This document shows positions 1-9,464 of a stretch of DNA of 64,000 bases, piece by piece. Both the position numbers and the translations under genes were made by a program. Source of the DNA: Acidobacteriaceae bacterium (GTDB taxonomy: Bacteria; Acidobacteriota; Terriglobia; Terriglobales; Acidobacteriaceae); the NCBI GenBank assembly GCA_030041515.1, contig JASHNS010000117.1:1-64000 (forward strand), read 5' to 3'. The notes below the pieces were generated by a model. The model did not search any database. It saw only the letters and a list, made by a program, of their open reading frames with translations, and had not been told where the DNA came from. Position 1 is the stretch's first letter; each line of letters opens with the position of its first letter.

Positions 1-1
1 G

Positions 2-2176
2 CCAGCGCAGGCTGGGCGCGATCGGCGGCATCACCTGCGCCCGAGTCTTGCCCATCAGGTCTGAGACCAGCACGAATTTGTAGCCGCGCGCGCGCAGGGT
101 GGTGATGAGCAAGGGCAGAGCAGCGACGGTCGCGGAGCGATTGCCGCCCCCGTCGTGCATGAGGATGATGCTGCCCCGCATCCACGGCAGGGTCTTCATT
201 TCCTGAATCTGCTCGAGAACGCTGTTGGTGATTTCCTGGGGGGTTTTACGAGGATGCTCGTTCCAGTCGTTGGTGTCGATTTTGTCCCCAATGATGGTGT
301 AGCCCATCTGCTGGATGCGGTAGGCGGGCGCGGCTTCCGCGTTGGTGTCGGGTTCCTGATCGATGGAATACGGAGGCCGGACAAAAAGGGTGTGAATGCC
401 CAGCTCAGCGGCAAAGAGGCGTTCGGTGCTGTTGAGCTCGAGCATGGCCTGGCGGGGCGTGATCTCCGCGATATTGGGGTGGGTGAAAGTGTGGTTGGCG
501 ATCTCGTCGCCCTCGGCCACTTCGCGCTTGACCAGGCCGATGTTGTTGACGGCCTCTTCGCCGATGATCATGAAGGTGCCGGGAGCGTGGTACTGCTGGA
601 GAACGTCGAGGATCTTCGGGGTCCAGGTGGGGTCCGGCCCGTCATCGAAGGTGAGCGCCAACTCGCCGGGATGATATCCGTACTGCTCGATGACGTAGGA
701 CTGGGGCAGACTGGTCATATCCTCGTCGATGAGGGTGTAGTTGTCCGAGGCCACCTGGATGGTGCGCTCGCCGGGCTGGGGCGCCGAAACAATGCGGAGG
801 ATGTCGCCCTCGCCCTCGGTGTCAACGTCCTCGCCGGGGGGCACGACACGGAGTTGATCGGGAGCATCCTTCGCCTGAGGATCATTCCAGACCTTCCACA
901 GGGACGGATCTTCTTCGCCGAGGCGCCACAGAGCAAAGGTGCGGATGCCCATCAGATTGCCGGCACGCATCTCGTTGAGGGCCGTGACCGCGTCGAGAAA
1001 CCAGACGCGATGACGCAGGTGGGTATCTTCGTCGACGTAAGCGAAGGAGGGATTCAGCTCGTCACCCTCGAGGTGCACGTCCGCGCCGGCGTCGGCTGCC
1101 ACCTGCCAGGCATCCTGGACGGTGAGATCGTCGACATTGACCACCTGGTCTGAGATTTTTTTGCCCTTTACGGGAGCGGGCATTGCCCAGTCATAGCCGT
1201 AATTGCCGATGGCGCAAATCAGCTTCTCGCGAGGCACGTATTTGAGAGCGCGCGTCAGATTGGCCTCGAACCATGGCTCGCTGGCCACCGGACCAGGGTC
1301 GCTGGTCTCCTCGTGCTCGTCGTAATTCATGAGGATGACGCCATCACTGTTGCGGGCCATGCCGGTGAGGACTGCGGGCGGGGCCTGGGACTGAACGTCG
1401 ACGTAGATCTTGAGGTGCTTTGCCTCAAAATCGTGGTGCAGCTCGCCGACCCATTCCGCGTAGAGCTTCTGGTCCTCCTCGGGCACCTGCTCGAAATCGA
1501 GGGCGATTCCGCGATAGGAGGGATTCGCGTAGAGGAACTTATCGAGCTCGATTTGCAGGCGATGGCGGGCCGCCGGACGGCGGAGCATGCGGCCGATCAC
1601 GTCGCCTTCCCACTGCTGGTTGAGGGCGTCGTAGTCGTTGAGCATGGGGTAGATTTCCGTATCCTCGTGAGCCGCGGCGATCACGTCTCGCACGCGGTCG
1701 CCGGGATCGACGGAATGAACGCCGCTCGCGTCCGCGACATCGAACAAATGCACGGGGAAAAGAGGGGTCGCGCCCACGAGATTGCCATCGGGCGAAACCA
1801 CGTGCAGCCAGTCGGGAAAGAGAATGTCGATCTGATGGATGTGGGCCTTCAGCGAGTCATAGTCGGCTTCGTCATTCTCATAGAAGGCAGCGCGCAGGGG
1901 CAGATCCTGGTTGGGCACGATCTCAGAGGCGCGCCGGTGAGGACGCCGGAAGGCGGAGTGCACGGCCGGAGCCTTCCGCACGATTTCCTGGCGTTCTTTG
2001 AGAGCCCGGTAATTGGGCTTTTGGGTGGGCAGGAGCAGCTCGGGCAGGTTCTGCCGGGAGATCACGCTGAAGGCGAAGACCGCCAGCACGAGCGTGAGCC
2101 CGACGACCAACACGTCGGTCAGCCGCCGGAAGACCTTGCGGCGCAATTGCCTGGGATCGTAGAAAACCTGCTTCAT
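2..2176 (-). CDS. GH18-like / polysaccharide deacetylase fusion protein (3' end outside window)
   Basis: A membrane-anchored multidomain carbohydrate enzyme, seen from its start to about residue 725; the C terminus lies beyond the window edge. Residues about 21-39 form one hydrophobic segment after a basic N terminus. Residues roughly 60-430 resemble GH18-type hydrolases, with an ALDFEQ stretch near 225 at the position of the family catalytic Glu. From about 500 comes a NodB-type deacetylase: TFDDGPD (metal-binding Asp pair), HTFTHPN (H-x3-H), RPPY and LMHDGG. Proteins of this architecture often continue into a GT2 glycosyltransferase; that part cannot be seen. The likely role is synthesis or remodelling of a beta-linked N-acetylated exopolysaccharide. 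The ATG at 2176 begins MKQVFYDPRQLRRK. The domain order is well supported; the substrate is inferred. Confidence 0.85.
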   Translation of the reverse strand, partial: MKQVFYDPRQLRRKVFRRLTDVLVVGLTLVLAVFAFSVISRQNLPELLLPTQKPNYRALKERQEIVRKAPAVHSAFRRPHRRASEIVPNQDLPLRAAFYENDEADYDSLKAHIHQIDILFPDWLHVVSPDGNLVGATPLFPVHLFDVADASGVHSVDPGDRVRDVIAAAHEDTEIYPMLNDYDALNQQWEGDVIGRMLRRPAARHRLQIELDKFLYANPSYRGIALDFEQVPEEDQKLYAEWVGELHHDFEAKHLKIYVDVQSQAPPAVLTGMARNSDGVILMNYDEHEETSDPGPVASEPWFEANLTRALKYVPREKLICAIGNYGYDWAMPAPVKGKKISDQVVNVDDLTVQDAWQVAADAGADVHLEGDELNPSFAYVDEDTHLRHRVWFLDAVTALNEMRAGNLMGIRTFALWRLGEEDPSLWKVWNDPQAKDAPDQLRVVPPGEDVDTEGEGDILRIVSAPQPGERTIQVASDNYTLIDEDMTSLPQSYVIEQYGYHPGELALTFDDGPDPTWTPKILDVLQQYHAPGTFMIIGEEAVNNIGLVKREVAEGDEIANHTFTHPNIAEITPRQAMLELNSTERLFAAELGIHTLFVRPPYSIDQEPDTNAEAAPAYRIQQMGYTIIGDKIDTNDWNEHPRKTPQEITNSVLEQIQEMKTLPWMRGSIILMHDGGGNRSATVAALPLLITTLRARGYKFVLVSDLMGKTRAQVMPPIAPSLRW

Positions 2177-2340
2177 CTTTGGCCGGTTATGCATTCAATC
2201 GTACGACACTCACGCGCGGAGGCCCTTTGTGGCCGTCGACGCCGAGGCCGCGGCTGTACAGTTCACGAGACGCGCGAAAATCCTGTGCCACCAATACTTT
2301 CCCATTCCGCCGTGAGGTGGCGGCTGGTCTAATAAACGCA

Positions 2341-3729
2341 ATGCACTCTCCGCGGCGGAAAACAATGGGTCTGGTACTCCTCGCTCTGCTGGCCGGTGCC
2401 GCGCTGCGCCTGTGGTTCGTTTGGGCCTACCCTGAAACGGGGGGCGACACGCTGATCTACGGCGGGATCGCCAAAAACTGGATCCTTCACGGCGTTTACG
2501 GGGTCTCGGCGCCCGGCGAGCCGCTTCACCCAACGCTGATTCGGCTGCCCGGCTATCCCTTATTCCTTCGACTTTGTTTTTGGCTCTTTGGCATCGAGCA
2601 CTACCTTCCGGTCATGCTCATCCAGGTGGCTGTCGATCTGGTCACCTGCCTGCTGATCGCCGGCTTCGCCGGCCGCATCTGGAACGAGCGCGCCGGCTTG
2701 TGGGCGCTCTGGCTGGCCGCGCTGTGCCCATTTACCGCGAACTACACCGCCGCGCCGCTGACGGAAACGCTGGAGCTTTTCTGTATCGCGCTCGCGTTTT
2801 ACGCCCTGCCCCGGTTTCTCGACGCACCGGGATGGAAATGGGCGCTGACGCTCGCTTTTGCCTGGAGCTATGCGGCCCTGCTTCGCCCGGATGGTCCGCT
2901 GCTGGCCGTAGTTTTGTGCCCGGCTATGGTTTTTTACGGCCGGCGCCGCTGGGGCGCGGGGCGCATGATGCGCTGGGCCATCCTCGGCGGCCTCCTCTCG
3001 ATTCTTCCCTTCCTGCCATGGACCAGGCGCAACTGGAAGACCTTTCACGTTTTCCAGCCGCTGGCTCCGCGCTATGCCGTCGATCCGGGGGAGAGCACGG
3101 ATCCAGGGTTCAATCGCTGGACCAAAACGGTCTGCGCGGATTTCGCCTGCACCTGGGATGTTTACTGGAATGCTAACAGCGATCCCATCGATCCGGCCAG
3201 CCTGCCCTCGCGCGCTTTCGATTCGGCCGAACAATATCGGCAGACGGTCCATTTGCTGGACGCGTACAACAATGACTGCTGCGAGATCACTCCGCAGATG
3301 GACGCGAGCTTCGCCGCGCTGGCTGCGGAGCGCATTCGCTCCCATCCCCTGCGCTATTCCGTGGAACTGCCGGTGGCGCGGCTGGCGGATATGTGGCTGC
3401 GTCCGCGGACGGAGATGCTGTGGATCGAGGTGCGCTGGTGGCAATTCGAGGAACACGAGGGGGAAACGGAGTTCGCCTGGGCGTACGCGGCGCTGAATCT
3501 CGCGTATCTGGTCGTCGCGCTGATCGGGTTTCTGAAGCGGCCGCGCTACCGCGGCGCGATTCTGGCGTTTGTGGTGCTGCGCTGCCTGCTGCTGCTCACG
3601 CTGGAAGCGCCTGAGCCGCGATACACGCTGGAGTGCTTTCCACCGCTGATCGCGCTGGCCGGCATGGCGTTGGCGGGCCGCGCTGGTTCGCTCGAGCCGG
3701 GGAGTGGGGGGACTCAGTCGTCTGCCTGA
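2341..3729 (+). CDS. ArnT/GT39-like membrane glycosyltransferase
   Basis: A 462-residue polytopic membrane protein of the lipid-linked-sugar glycosyltransferase (GT-C, ArnT/PMT-like) type. The first hydrophobic helix (MGLVLLALLAGAALRLWFVW) is followed by an extracytoplasmic loop with GGDTLIYGGIAKNWILHGVYG; an acidic residue at this place is the usual catalytic carboxylate of GT-C enzymes. About eight or more further hydrophobic segments follow, ending near residue 450. The reading frame stays open upstream, but ATG 2341 (alternative 2365) puts the start just before the first helix, and the upstream residues look non-coding. It probably transfers a sugar from a polyprenyl carrier in the periplasm. 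It is divergent from the deacetylase gene, and its last 16 bases overlap the convergent DUF4232 gene. Confidence 0.75.
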   Translation: MHSPRRKTMGLVLLALLAGAALRLWFVWAYPETGGDTLIYGGIAKNWILHGVYGVSAPGEPLHPTLIRLPGYPLFLRLCFWLFGIEHYLPVMLIQVAVDLVTCLLIAGFAGRIWNERAGLWALWLAALCPFTANYTAAPLTETLELFCIALAFYALPRFLDAPGWKWALTLAFAWSYAALLRPDGPLLAVVLCPAMVFYGRRRWGAGRMMRWAILGGLLSILPFLPWTRRNWKTFHVFQPLAPRYAVDPGESTDPGFNRWTKTVCADFACTWDVYWNANSDPIDPASLPSRAFDSAEQYRQTVHLLDAYNNDCCEITPQMDASFAALAAERIRSHPLRYSVELPVARLADMWLRPRTEMLWIEVRWWQFEEHEGETEFAWAYAALNLAYLVVALIGFLKRPRYRGAILAFVVLRCLLLLTLEAPEPRYTLECFPPLIALAGMALAGRAGSLEPGSGGTQSSA

Positions 3730-4433
3730 TCCAGCCGCAGTGGCGTCACCTGAACGCGGCCCGTGCACACGCTCATCGGCTGTGTCACGGGAAACGTGCG
3801 AGTGGTACCCGGAGCGGTGACCAGCAACCGCGCCACGCTGGAGCAGTTCTCTCCCGCGGACCACACGAGGTCGAAGGCGGCAACGGCCTTCGGCATCAGG
3901 ACGACCTCCGCCGGGGAATTCGCTGTGGCTGCTGACCGTGCGGGCTGCGTCGCGCTGGCTCGATTGAGTTTGGCCTGGGGCTTGCCGGAGGCGGCTGCAC
4001 CCTGCCCCAGCTCCGCTCTGACCTCGGCGGCGGTGGTTCTTTCCACCGCAACGCTGCCCAAACTGTGCCCCTGCGCATTGAAAAGGACAACGAGCGGATA
4101 TCCGCTCAACCTGCAGGCGACGCCCGTACCGTTGCGGAATCCCAGCTTGATGGAGTGGAAGGCGCCATGTACGTCGCCGGCGATCTCCTGCACACTGAGG
4201 GCGTCGGGCGAGCAGATGGAGGCACCCATGGCGGGGGGAGGCGCAACCGGGGCCGCGGCCGGCCGCGGCGGAGCCGGAATCACGTAGGGTGCATTGGGAT
4301 CAGGGCGCTGCGACTGGGTGGGAGCGACGGCTTGCGAAAGCACAGCATTCGCAGGCGGCCCGGCCGCGCAGCCGCTCCACAATACCAACAGGAGGCTTGC
4401 GGTAAGAGCGAGAACTGCGGAACGGGAGCGCAC
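3714..4433 (-). CDS. DUF4232-type lipoprotein
   Basis: A 239-aa exported protein. The N terminus (MRSRSAVLALTASLLLVLWSGCAAG) is a lipoprotein signal with Cys at about residue 22. A Pro/Ala-rich linker (about 25-70) leads to a single domain starting at SICSPDALSV. The pattern of NGTGVACRLSGYPLVVLFNAQGHSLG matches DUF4232, a secreted all-beta domain with paired cysteines whose function is unknown. An Ala/Ser-rich insertion splits the domain around 150-180. It is convergent with the upstream glycosyltransferase, overlapping it by 16 bases, and divergent from the SDR gene across 96 bases that must hold both promoters. Confidence 0.75.
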   Translation of the reverse strand: MRSRSAVLALTASLLLVLWSGCAAGPPANAVLSQAVAPTQSQRPDPNAPYVIPAPPRPAAAPVAPPPAMGASICSPDALSVQEIAGDVHGAFHSIKLGFRNGTGVACRLSGYPLVVLFNAQGHSLGSVAVERTTAAEVRAELGQGAAASGKPQAKLNRASATQPARSAATANSPAEVVLMPKAVAAFDLVWSAGENCSSVARLLVTAPGTTRTFPVTQPMSVCTGRVQVTPLRLDQADD

Positions 4434-4529
4434 GATCAGTTTCTTCTTTCGTCAGCTAAGATGTTGCGGTTTCGTCCTCCGTTGCAACCGGAAAGCCGAT
4501 GGTTGCCCGCGGGCCAGTAAAATCGCTGC

Positions 4530-5255
4530 ATGAAACCGTTGCAGGGACAGGCGGCACTGGTTACGGGAGGCGCAAAACGGATCGGGCGAGCGCTGGCGCT
4601 GGCGCTGGGAGCGGCCGGGGCACAGGTGGCGATCACGTACCGCGAATCTGAAGCTGACGCGCGGAAGACGCTCGCGGATCTGGAAGCCGCCGGGGTGCGG
4701 GCTTCGGCCTTTCGCGCTGACCTGCGGAGGCCTGAGCAGATACGGGCCGCGGTGGAAGCCACCGCCACGGGCATGGGCCGGCTCGACATCCTGGTGAACA
4801 ACGCGGGGCGATTTGAAACCGCGGCTCTGGAATCGATCACGGTAGAGCAGTGGGACGCAATGTTCGAAACGAATACGCGAGCGCCCTTCCTGACGGCGCA
4901 GGCGGCGTATCCCCATCTGAAGGCGGCGCGGGGACGGATCGTGAACATCGGGTCGCTGGGCGGCATGCATCCCTGGCCCACGCACGCGCACTACTGCACC
5001 TCGAAGGCGGCGCTGCACATGCTCACGCGGACCATGGCGAAGGCCTGGGCGCCGGAGATCAGCGTGAACTGCGTCGCCCCGGGGATGGTGGTCGCGGGCG
5101 AGGTGGCCGCAGAGTACGAGTCCTACGCGCGGCGCACACCCATGAAGCGCAACGGGACGGTGGATGACGTGGCGGCGGCAGTGATGTTCTTCCTCACCGG
5201 GCCGCACTTCATCACCGGGCAGGTGCTGAGCGTGGATGGGGGGCTGGGGCTGTAG
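4530..5255 (+). CDS. SDR-family NAD(P)-dependent oxidoreductase (pteridine reductase/FabG-like)
   Basis: A 241-aa classical short-chain dehydrogenase. The nucleotide-binding motif is TGGAKRIG (about residues 12-19), the structural NNAG sits near 90, and the catalytic YCTSK near 152 supplies Tyr and Lys; a Ser from NIGSLGG completes the triad. The Arg in TGGAKRIG and the following YRESE are typical of NADPH-preferring enzymes and are common in pteridine reductases (FolM/PTR1-like). The C terminus ITGQVLSVDGGLGL is the usual SDR end. The substrate cannot be deduced; a 3-oxoacyl-ACP reductase role is the main alternative. The gene is transcribed alone. Confidence 0.9.
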   Translation: MKPLQGQAALVTGGAKRIGRALALALGAAGAQVAITYRESEADARKTLADLEAAGVRASAFRADLRRPEQIRAAVEATATGMGRLDILVNNAGRFETAALESITVEQWDAMFETNTRAPFLTAQAAYPHLKAARGRIVNIGSLGGMHPWPTHAHYCTSKAALHMLTRTMAKAWAPEISVNCVAPGMVVAGEVAAEYESYARRTPMKRNGTVDDVAAAVMFFLTGPHFITGQVLSVDGGLGL

Positions 5256-5303
5256 GAGAGTCCGAAGGCGCCGGGAAGCTCCGCTTCAGCGCGCGTGTTC
5301 ACG

Positions 5304-6098
5304 CTACTTGCCGAAAATTCGCGAGAAGAATCCGCCGTGCGGCGCGGGCGTTTTTTCGTAGGTATAGACGCCCTCGGGCTCCGGCTGCGGCGCCAGCTTA
5401 CGATCTTCGAAGGCCGCGCGTGGGTTCTCGATGCAGAGCCGGTCTGCCGTCTCCTGGCCGCAGCGTTTGGCGATGGCTTCGTGCGCCGTGCTCATGCGGG
5501 GCGGACGCCCGGCGAGATTGTGCGCGTCGGTGGCGATGAAGTGAACCCAGTTTTTCTCGATCATCTCCCAGGCCAGCGCCTGCGCGCGCCGGCCGAAGCG
5601 GCCGCCGAGCGATGCGGCGGTGATCTGCACGAGGCAGCCGGTGCGCATCCACTCCGCCATGCGCTGGTGATCTTTCTGGAGCAGCGGATTCCGCTCAGGA
5701 TGCGTGACGATGGGACGGATGCCCTTGACGGTGAACTCGTAGAACGTGTCGCCAATGTTCTGGGGGATCATGAATTCCGCGAATTCCACCAGCAGATAGC
5801 TGCCCTGGTTGATGGTGAACTTATGCGGATGCTGGAGCGCGTCCTCGATGTTTTCGAAGGAGAGATGGAAGTCGCAGCCGAGGCCCAGAGTGAGTTTGTC
5901 GCCGAGGCGCTCGCGGATGGCGGCCAGCCGCGCCTGGTTCGTCTGTGGATTGAATTCGTAGACGTCATTGGCGTGGGGCGTGCAGACGATGTGCGTAATG
6001 CCATCCGTCGCGGCCGCTTCGGCCTGCGCCACAGAAAGATCCAGATCCTTCGGTCCGTCATCCACTCCGAACAGCAGATGATGATGGATATCGATCAT
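5304..6098 (-). CDS. CpsB/YwqE-type PHP-fold protein tyrosine phosphatase
   Basis: A 264-aa PHP-domain metal-dependent phosphatase. The N terminus [16 protein letters not shown] carries the metal-binding H-x-H and the DDGP of CpsB/CapC proteins, which dephosphorylate tyrosine kinases controlling capsule or exopolysaccharide export. Further metal ligands are visible in CTPHAND, THPERN and ATDAHN. A Pro-rich tail extends beyond the PHP core. Its ATG overlaps the TGA stop of purQ (ATGA, 6095-6098), so it is translationally coupled to purQ. The pairing is odd because the two pathways are unrelated. No BY-kinase gene is seen nearby, so its target lies elsewhere. Confidence 0.9.
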   Translation of the reverse strand: MIDIHHHLLFGVDDGPKDLDLSVAQAEAAATDGITHIVCTPHANDVYEFNPQTNQARLAAIRERLGDKLTLGLGCDFHLSFENIEDALQHPHKFTINQGSYLLVEFAEFMIPQNIGDTFYEFTVKGIRPIVTHPERNPLLQKDHQRMAEWMRTGCLVQITAASLGGRFGRRAQALAWEMIEKNWVHFIATDAHNLAGRPPRMSTAHEAIAKRCGQETADRLCIENPRAAFEDRKLAPQPEPEGVYTYEKTPAPHGGFFSRIFGK

Positions 6099-6793
6099 GA
6101 GCGGTGCGCGAGCGCCTCCACCAGGGACGCAAAAATCTTAAACCCATCGGAGGAGCCGAGGAGGGCTTCGCTGGAACGGTCGGGGTGGGGCATCATACCG
6201 AGCACGTTCCGGCTTTCGTTCAGAATGCCCGCGATATTGTCGAGGGAGCCGTTAGGATTGGCTTCCCGCGTGGCTTCGCCCTCGGCGGACACATAGCGGA
6301 AGGCGACCCGGTCGGCCTTCTTCAATTCTGCGAGGGTCGATTCGTCGCAGAAGTAGTTCCCTTCCATGTGGCCGATGGGCATCTTCAATACCTGGCCGCG
6401 GTCCAGATTGTGGGTGAACGGCGAATCCGTCGTCTCCGCGCGCAGATACACCTGCTTGCAGATGTACTGGAGGCCCGCATTGCGCAGCAGCGCGCCAGGC
6501 AGCAGGCCGGCTTCGCAGAGGATCTGAAATCCGTTGCAGATGCCGAGGACGAGGCCGCCATCCGCGGCAAACTTCTTCACCGACTGCATGACAGGCGAGA
6601 AGCGCGCGATGGCGCCCGTGCGGAGATAATCGCCATAGGCAAATCCTCCGGGGACGAGGATGGCGTCGCAGCCCTGGAGATCCGGCGAGTCATGCCAGAG
6701 AAAGACCGCGGGCTGCTGGGCGATTTCCGCCAGCACATGCTGGGTATCGTGATCGCAGTTCGATCCTGGAAAAACGAGGACGCCGAATTTCAT
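6095..6793 (-). CDS. purQ: Phosphoribosylformylglycinamidine synthase subunit PurQ
   Basis: A 232-aa class I glutamine amidotransferase subunit of FGAM synthase (purine biosynthesis, step 4). It supplies ammonia to PurL together with PurS. Recognisable parts are [11 protein letters not shown] at the N terminus, [17 protein letters not shown], the nucleophile Cys in [10 protein letters not shown] (about residue 87) and the His/Glu pair in [10 protein letters not shown] near the C terminus. The length matches the family. No purL or purS is next to it in the window. The gene is followed by the cpsB-like gene with a 4-base overlap. Confidence 0.96.
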   Translation of the reverse strand: MKFGVLVFPGSNCDHDTQHVLAEIAQQPAVFLWHDSPDLQGCDAILVPGGFAYGDYLRTGAIARFSPVMQSVKKFAADGGLVLGICNGFQILCEAGLLPGALLRNAGLQYICKQVYLRAETTDSPFTHNLDRGQVLKMPIGHMEGNYFCDESTLAELKKADRVAFRYVSAEGEATREANPNGSLDNIAGILNESRNVLGMMPHPDRSSEALLGSSDGFKIFASLVEALAHRS

Positions 6794-6861
6794 GCCTGTG
6801 TTTAGGGTAGCAGGTTAACTGGATGCGGCATTCGGGATCAGGCGAGACGACTGGAGGGTGG

Positions 6862-7434
6862 CTATCTGATGAAAGGAAGATACGCGCGGACGCGGGAGCG
6901 ATAGTCGCGGAATGTGTTCTGGAAATGCGCTTCGAGGAGGCGGTCTTCGGCTCGAACCCGAATCTCCGTCCCGGCAATGAAAGCCAGCGCGCCGGCGATC
7001 CATAGCGGCCACCAGGTATAGGCCGCAGCTGTGGCCATCAGCATCCCGAACATCGACGTATAGATGGGGTGCCGCATCCAGCGGTAGGGGCCGGTCTGAA
7101 TGAGTTCGTGGTCCGTGCTCAGAGCGGCTTCAAACCGCCATTGCTTTCCCAATTCATGCGCGGCCGCCCAGACCAATATGACCGAGATGGGGCCGAGGAT
7201 CATGGAGGCGACCAAGGCCACCGCAGACTTCTGAAATCCCGCCGGCTTGACCCACATCCAGATCAACATGAAAGCGACGAAGACCAGCCCGATGCCCCAG
7301 CGCGACGACGTTGCGCGAACCGCTTTCTGCTTTCCCCTGGCCTGACGGCTCGGCTTGACGAAGGCCGCGCACCAGGCGATCCAGCAGACGAGAAGCTCGA
7401 CCCATGCGGCGATCAGCAGATTGGTCACGATCAT
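6862..7434 (-). CDS. Isoprenylcysteine carboxyl methyltransferase (ICMT)-family membrane protein
   Basis: A 190-aa integral membrane protein with about five hydrophobic segments. The C-terminal half has the ICMT/PEMT signature: ELIQTGPYRWMRHPIYTSM, then a hydrophobic helix, then RVRAEDRLLEAHFQNTFRDYRSRVRAYLPF. The RHP-Y element and the later E-x2-L...F-x2-Y-x2-Y pattern form the SAM-binding site in this superfamily. Bacterial members methylate varied small or lipid substrates, and this one cannot be assigned. It stands alone, 68 bases upstream of purQ on the same strand. Confidence 0.85.
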   Translation of the reverse strand: MIVTNLLIAAWVELLVCWIAWCAAFVKPSRQARGKQKAVRATSSRWGIGLVFVAFMLIWMWVKPAGFQKSAVALVASMILGPISVILVWAAAHELGKQWRFEAALSTDHELIQTGPYRWMRHPIYTSMFGMLMATAAAYTWWPLWIAGALAFIAGTEIRVRAEDRLLEAHFQNTFRDYRSRVRAYLPFIR

Positions 7435-7474
7435 GTCGGCTCCGATGGAAGACCCGAAGGCAGGTTGCCGTTCC

Positions 7475-8800
7475 CTAACTGTACCTTTTCGCCCACCCGT
7501 CCATCGACGCCAGGGCGCGCTCGCATTGCATGCGGTGCCGCTCGCGCTTGTCGCGGACGCGCTTGCGGGTGGCTTCGTCGAGCGGCTCGATGAGATCGAA
7601 GGTGATGTTCGCCGGCTGGAAGCGCTTTGGGTCGGCCTGGGTGATGTAGTGCACCAGCGAGCCCAGCGCCGTGGCGCGCGGAACCGGCTCCGGCCGGCCG
7701 CCCTGCGCGAGTTGCGCGGCGTAAATGCCCGCCAGCATGCCGGTGGCGATCGATTCCGTGTAGCCTTCGACGCCGGAGATTTGTCCCGCGAAGAAAAACG
7801 ACGGATGGCCCCGCATGTTCAGCAGCGGCGTGAGTACGCGCGGGGCGTTGATGTAGGTGTTGCGGTGGATCTGCCCGTAGCGCAGGAACTTTGCCTGCTC
7901 GAGGCCGGGAATCATGCGGAAGATGCGGGCCTGCTCGCCGAATTTCAGGTGGTTCTGGAAGCCGACCAGGTTATACGAGTCGGCGCGCAGATTCTCCTGG
8001 CGCAGTTGCACGACGGCCCAGGGCATTTTGCCGGTGCGCGGATCGCGCAGGCCGACGGGCTTCATGGGGCCAAAGCGCAGGGTGTCGCGTCCGCGACGCG
8101 CCAGCTCTTCGATCGGCAGGCAGCCTTCGAAGTATTCGAGCTTCTCCCACTCTTTCGCTTCCACGCTCTCGGCGGTCAACAGCGCATCGAGGAAGGCCTC
8201 GTATTCGGCCTGGTTCATGGGGCAATTGATGTAATCCGCGGATCCCTTGTCGTAGCGGGCTGCCAGGTAGACGCGGTCGCGATCGATCGAATCCGCCTCG
8301 ACGATGGGGCTGATGGAGTCGTAGAAGGCGAGGTGTTCGCTCCCGGTGAGGCGCGCGATTTCCGCTGAGAGCGCGTTCGAGGTGAGCGGGCCGGAGGCGA
8401 CGATGGTCAGGCCGGCGTCCGGATCGAGGTGCGTGACCTCCTCGCGATGCACGCGGATTCTCGACTCTGCCGCAATCTGCTCGCCGATCCGCCGGGAGAA
8501 CTGGACGCGATCGACGGCGAGCGCGTGGCCAGCCGGAACCGCGGTCGCGTCGGCGCAGGCGAGCAGCGGCGATCCGGCGCGCCGCATTTCCTGCTTCAGC
8601 AGCCAGGGCGCGGTGTTCTCGCTCTCGGATTTGAGCGAATTCGAGCACACCAGCTCAGCGAAATCCGCGGTCTGGTGCGCCGGGGTCTGCCGCACCGGAC
8701 GCATCTCGTAGAGGTCGACGTCGACGCCCATGCGCGCGGCGACCAGGGCCGCTTCCGGTCCGGCCAGTCCGCCGCCGATGATGCGAATGGCGGCGGTCAT
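7475..8800 (-). CDS. trmFO: Methylenetetrahydrofolate--tRNA-(uracil-5-)-methyltransferase TrmFO
   Basis: A 441-aa FAD- and folate-dependent enzyme that makes m5U54 in the tRNA T-loop. The N terminus IRIIGGGLAGPEAALVAARMGVDVDLYEMRP is the FAD Rossmann motif, and TADFAELVCSNSLKS is the TrmFO/GidA-family hallmark. FAGQISGVEGYTESIATGMLAGIYAA near the C terminus is the second FAD contact. The frame stays open upstream, but ATG 8800 gives the canonical N terminus and overlaps the stop of the GNAT gene by four bases (ATGA), implying co-translation. Confidence 0.95.
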   Translation of the reverse strand: MTAAIRIIGGGLAGPEAALVAARMGVDVDLYEMRPVRQTPAHQTADFAELVCSNSLKSESENTAPWLLKQEMRRAGSPLLACADATAVPAGHALAVDRVQFSRRIGEQIAAESRIRVHREEVTHLDPDAGLTIVASGPLTSNALSAEIARLTGSEHLAFYDSISPIVEADSIDRDRVYLAARYDKGSADYINCPMNQAEYEAFLDALLTAESVEAKEWEKLEYFEGCLPIEELARRGRDTLRFGPMKPVGLRDPRTGKMPWAVVQLRQENLRADSYNLVGFQNHLKFGEQARIFRMIPGLEQAKFLRYGQIHRNTYINAPRVLTPLLNMRGHPSFFFAGQISGVEGYTESIATGMLAGIYAAQLAQGGRPEPVPRATALGSLVHYITQADPKRFQPANITFDLIEPLDEATRKRVRDKRERHRMQCERALASMDGWAKRYS

Positions 8801-9282
8801 GCCTGCGCGGCCACGGCGGCCAGCGCGTCGTCGCCGAGCCGCATGCGTCGCCAGCTGTCCATCGTGACCGCGCCCAGCGAGCGATAGAACGCGATGGCGG
8901 GGTCGTTCCAGTCGAGCACGTGCCAGAAGAGCAGGCGGCAGCGGCGCTCGACGCTCAGCGCCGCAACGCGGGTCAGCAGCGCCTTGCCAATGCCTCGCCC
9001 GCGAAAGCGCGGCCGCACAAAGAGATCCTCGAGATGCATGGAGCGTCCGCGCCAGGTGGAATACACGGGGAAAAACAGGGCAAACCCCGCCGGCTCGCCG
9101 TCTTCCTCGGCGATCAGGCACTCGAAGTATGCGCCTTCGCCCGATGGGGGAAATCCGTCCCGCAGCAGCTCCGCTTCATCCACCCTGACAGCGTCGGGTT
9201 CGCGCTCGTACTCGGCCAGTTCCCGAACAAAAGCGAGAATTTGAGGCGCATCAGCGGGGGACGCAGGGCGAATCGTAGCCAT
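8797..9282 (-). CDS. GNAT-family N-acetyltransferase
   Basis: A 161-aa GNAT acyltransferase. The strand FVRPRFRGRGIGKALLTRVAAL (about residues 92-113) is motif A, with the R-x2-R-G-x-G acetyl-CoA pyrophosphate loop. The WHVLDWNDPAIAFYRSLGA segment is motif B and is typical of the diamine/thialysine acetyltransferase branch (COG0454/SAT-like). The N terminus IRPASPADAPQILAFVRELAEYE fits the same branch. It is the first gene of a two-gene unit with trmFO, whose start overlaps its stop. The substrate is unknown. Confidence 0.9.
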   Translation of the reverse strand: MATIRPASPADAPQILAFVRELAEYEREPDAVRVDEAELLRDGFPPSGEGAYFECLIAEEDGEPAGFALFFPVYSTWRGRSMHLEDLFVRPRFRGRGIGKALLTRVAALSVERRCRLLFWHVLDWNDPAIAFYRSLGAVTMDSWRRMRLGDDALAAVAAQA

Positions 9283-9464
9283 AGGCTCTCATTATAGGGA
9301 GCGTGCTCCTGCATATCGGCTGGGCGCGGGTTGGTGGCTGAGCCGCGACCTTCTTTTCCCGTGGCCCGGCCGTAACGCGACTGTCGTAATGCCCTAAAAG
9401 AGGTACGAACATTCATCCTAACGGCGGCATCCTAATCGGCGATTCAGGTTGAGAGGCAGCCGCT

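Noticed and set aside
155-2332. Long rightward open frames opposite the deacetylase gene
   Set aside because: They are antisense to a gene with clear GH18/NodB motifs; their composition reflects the GC-rich third positions of the real gene.
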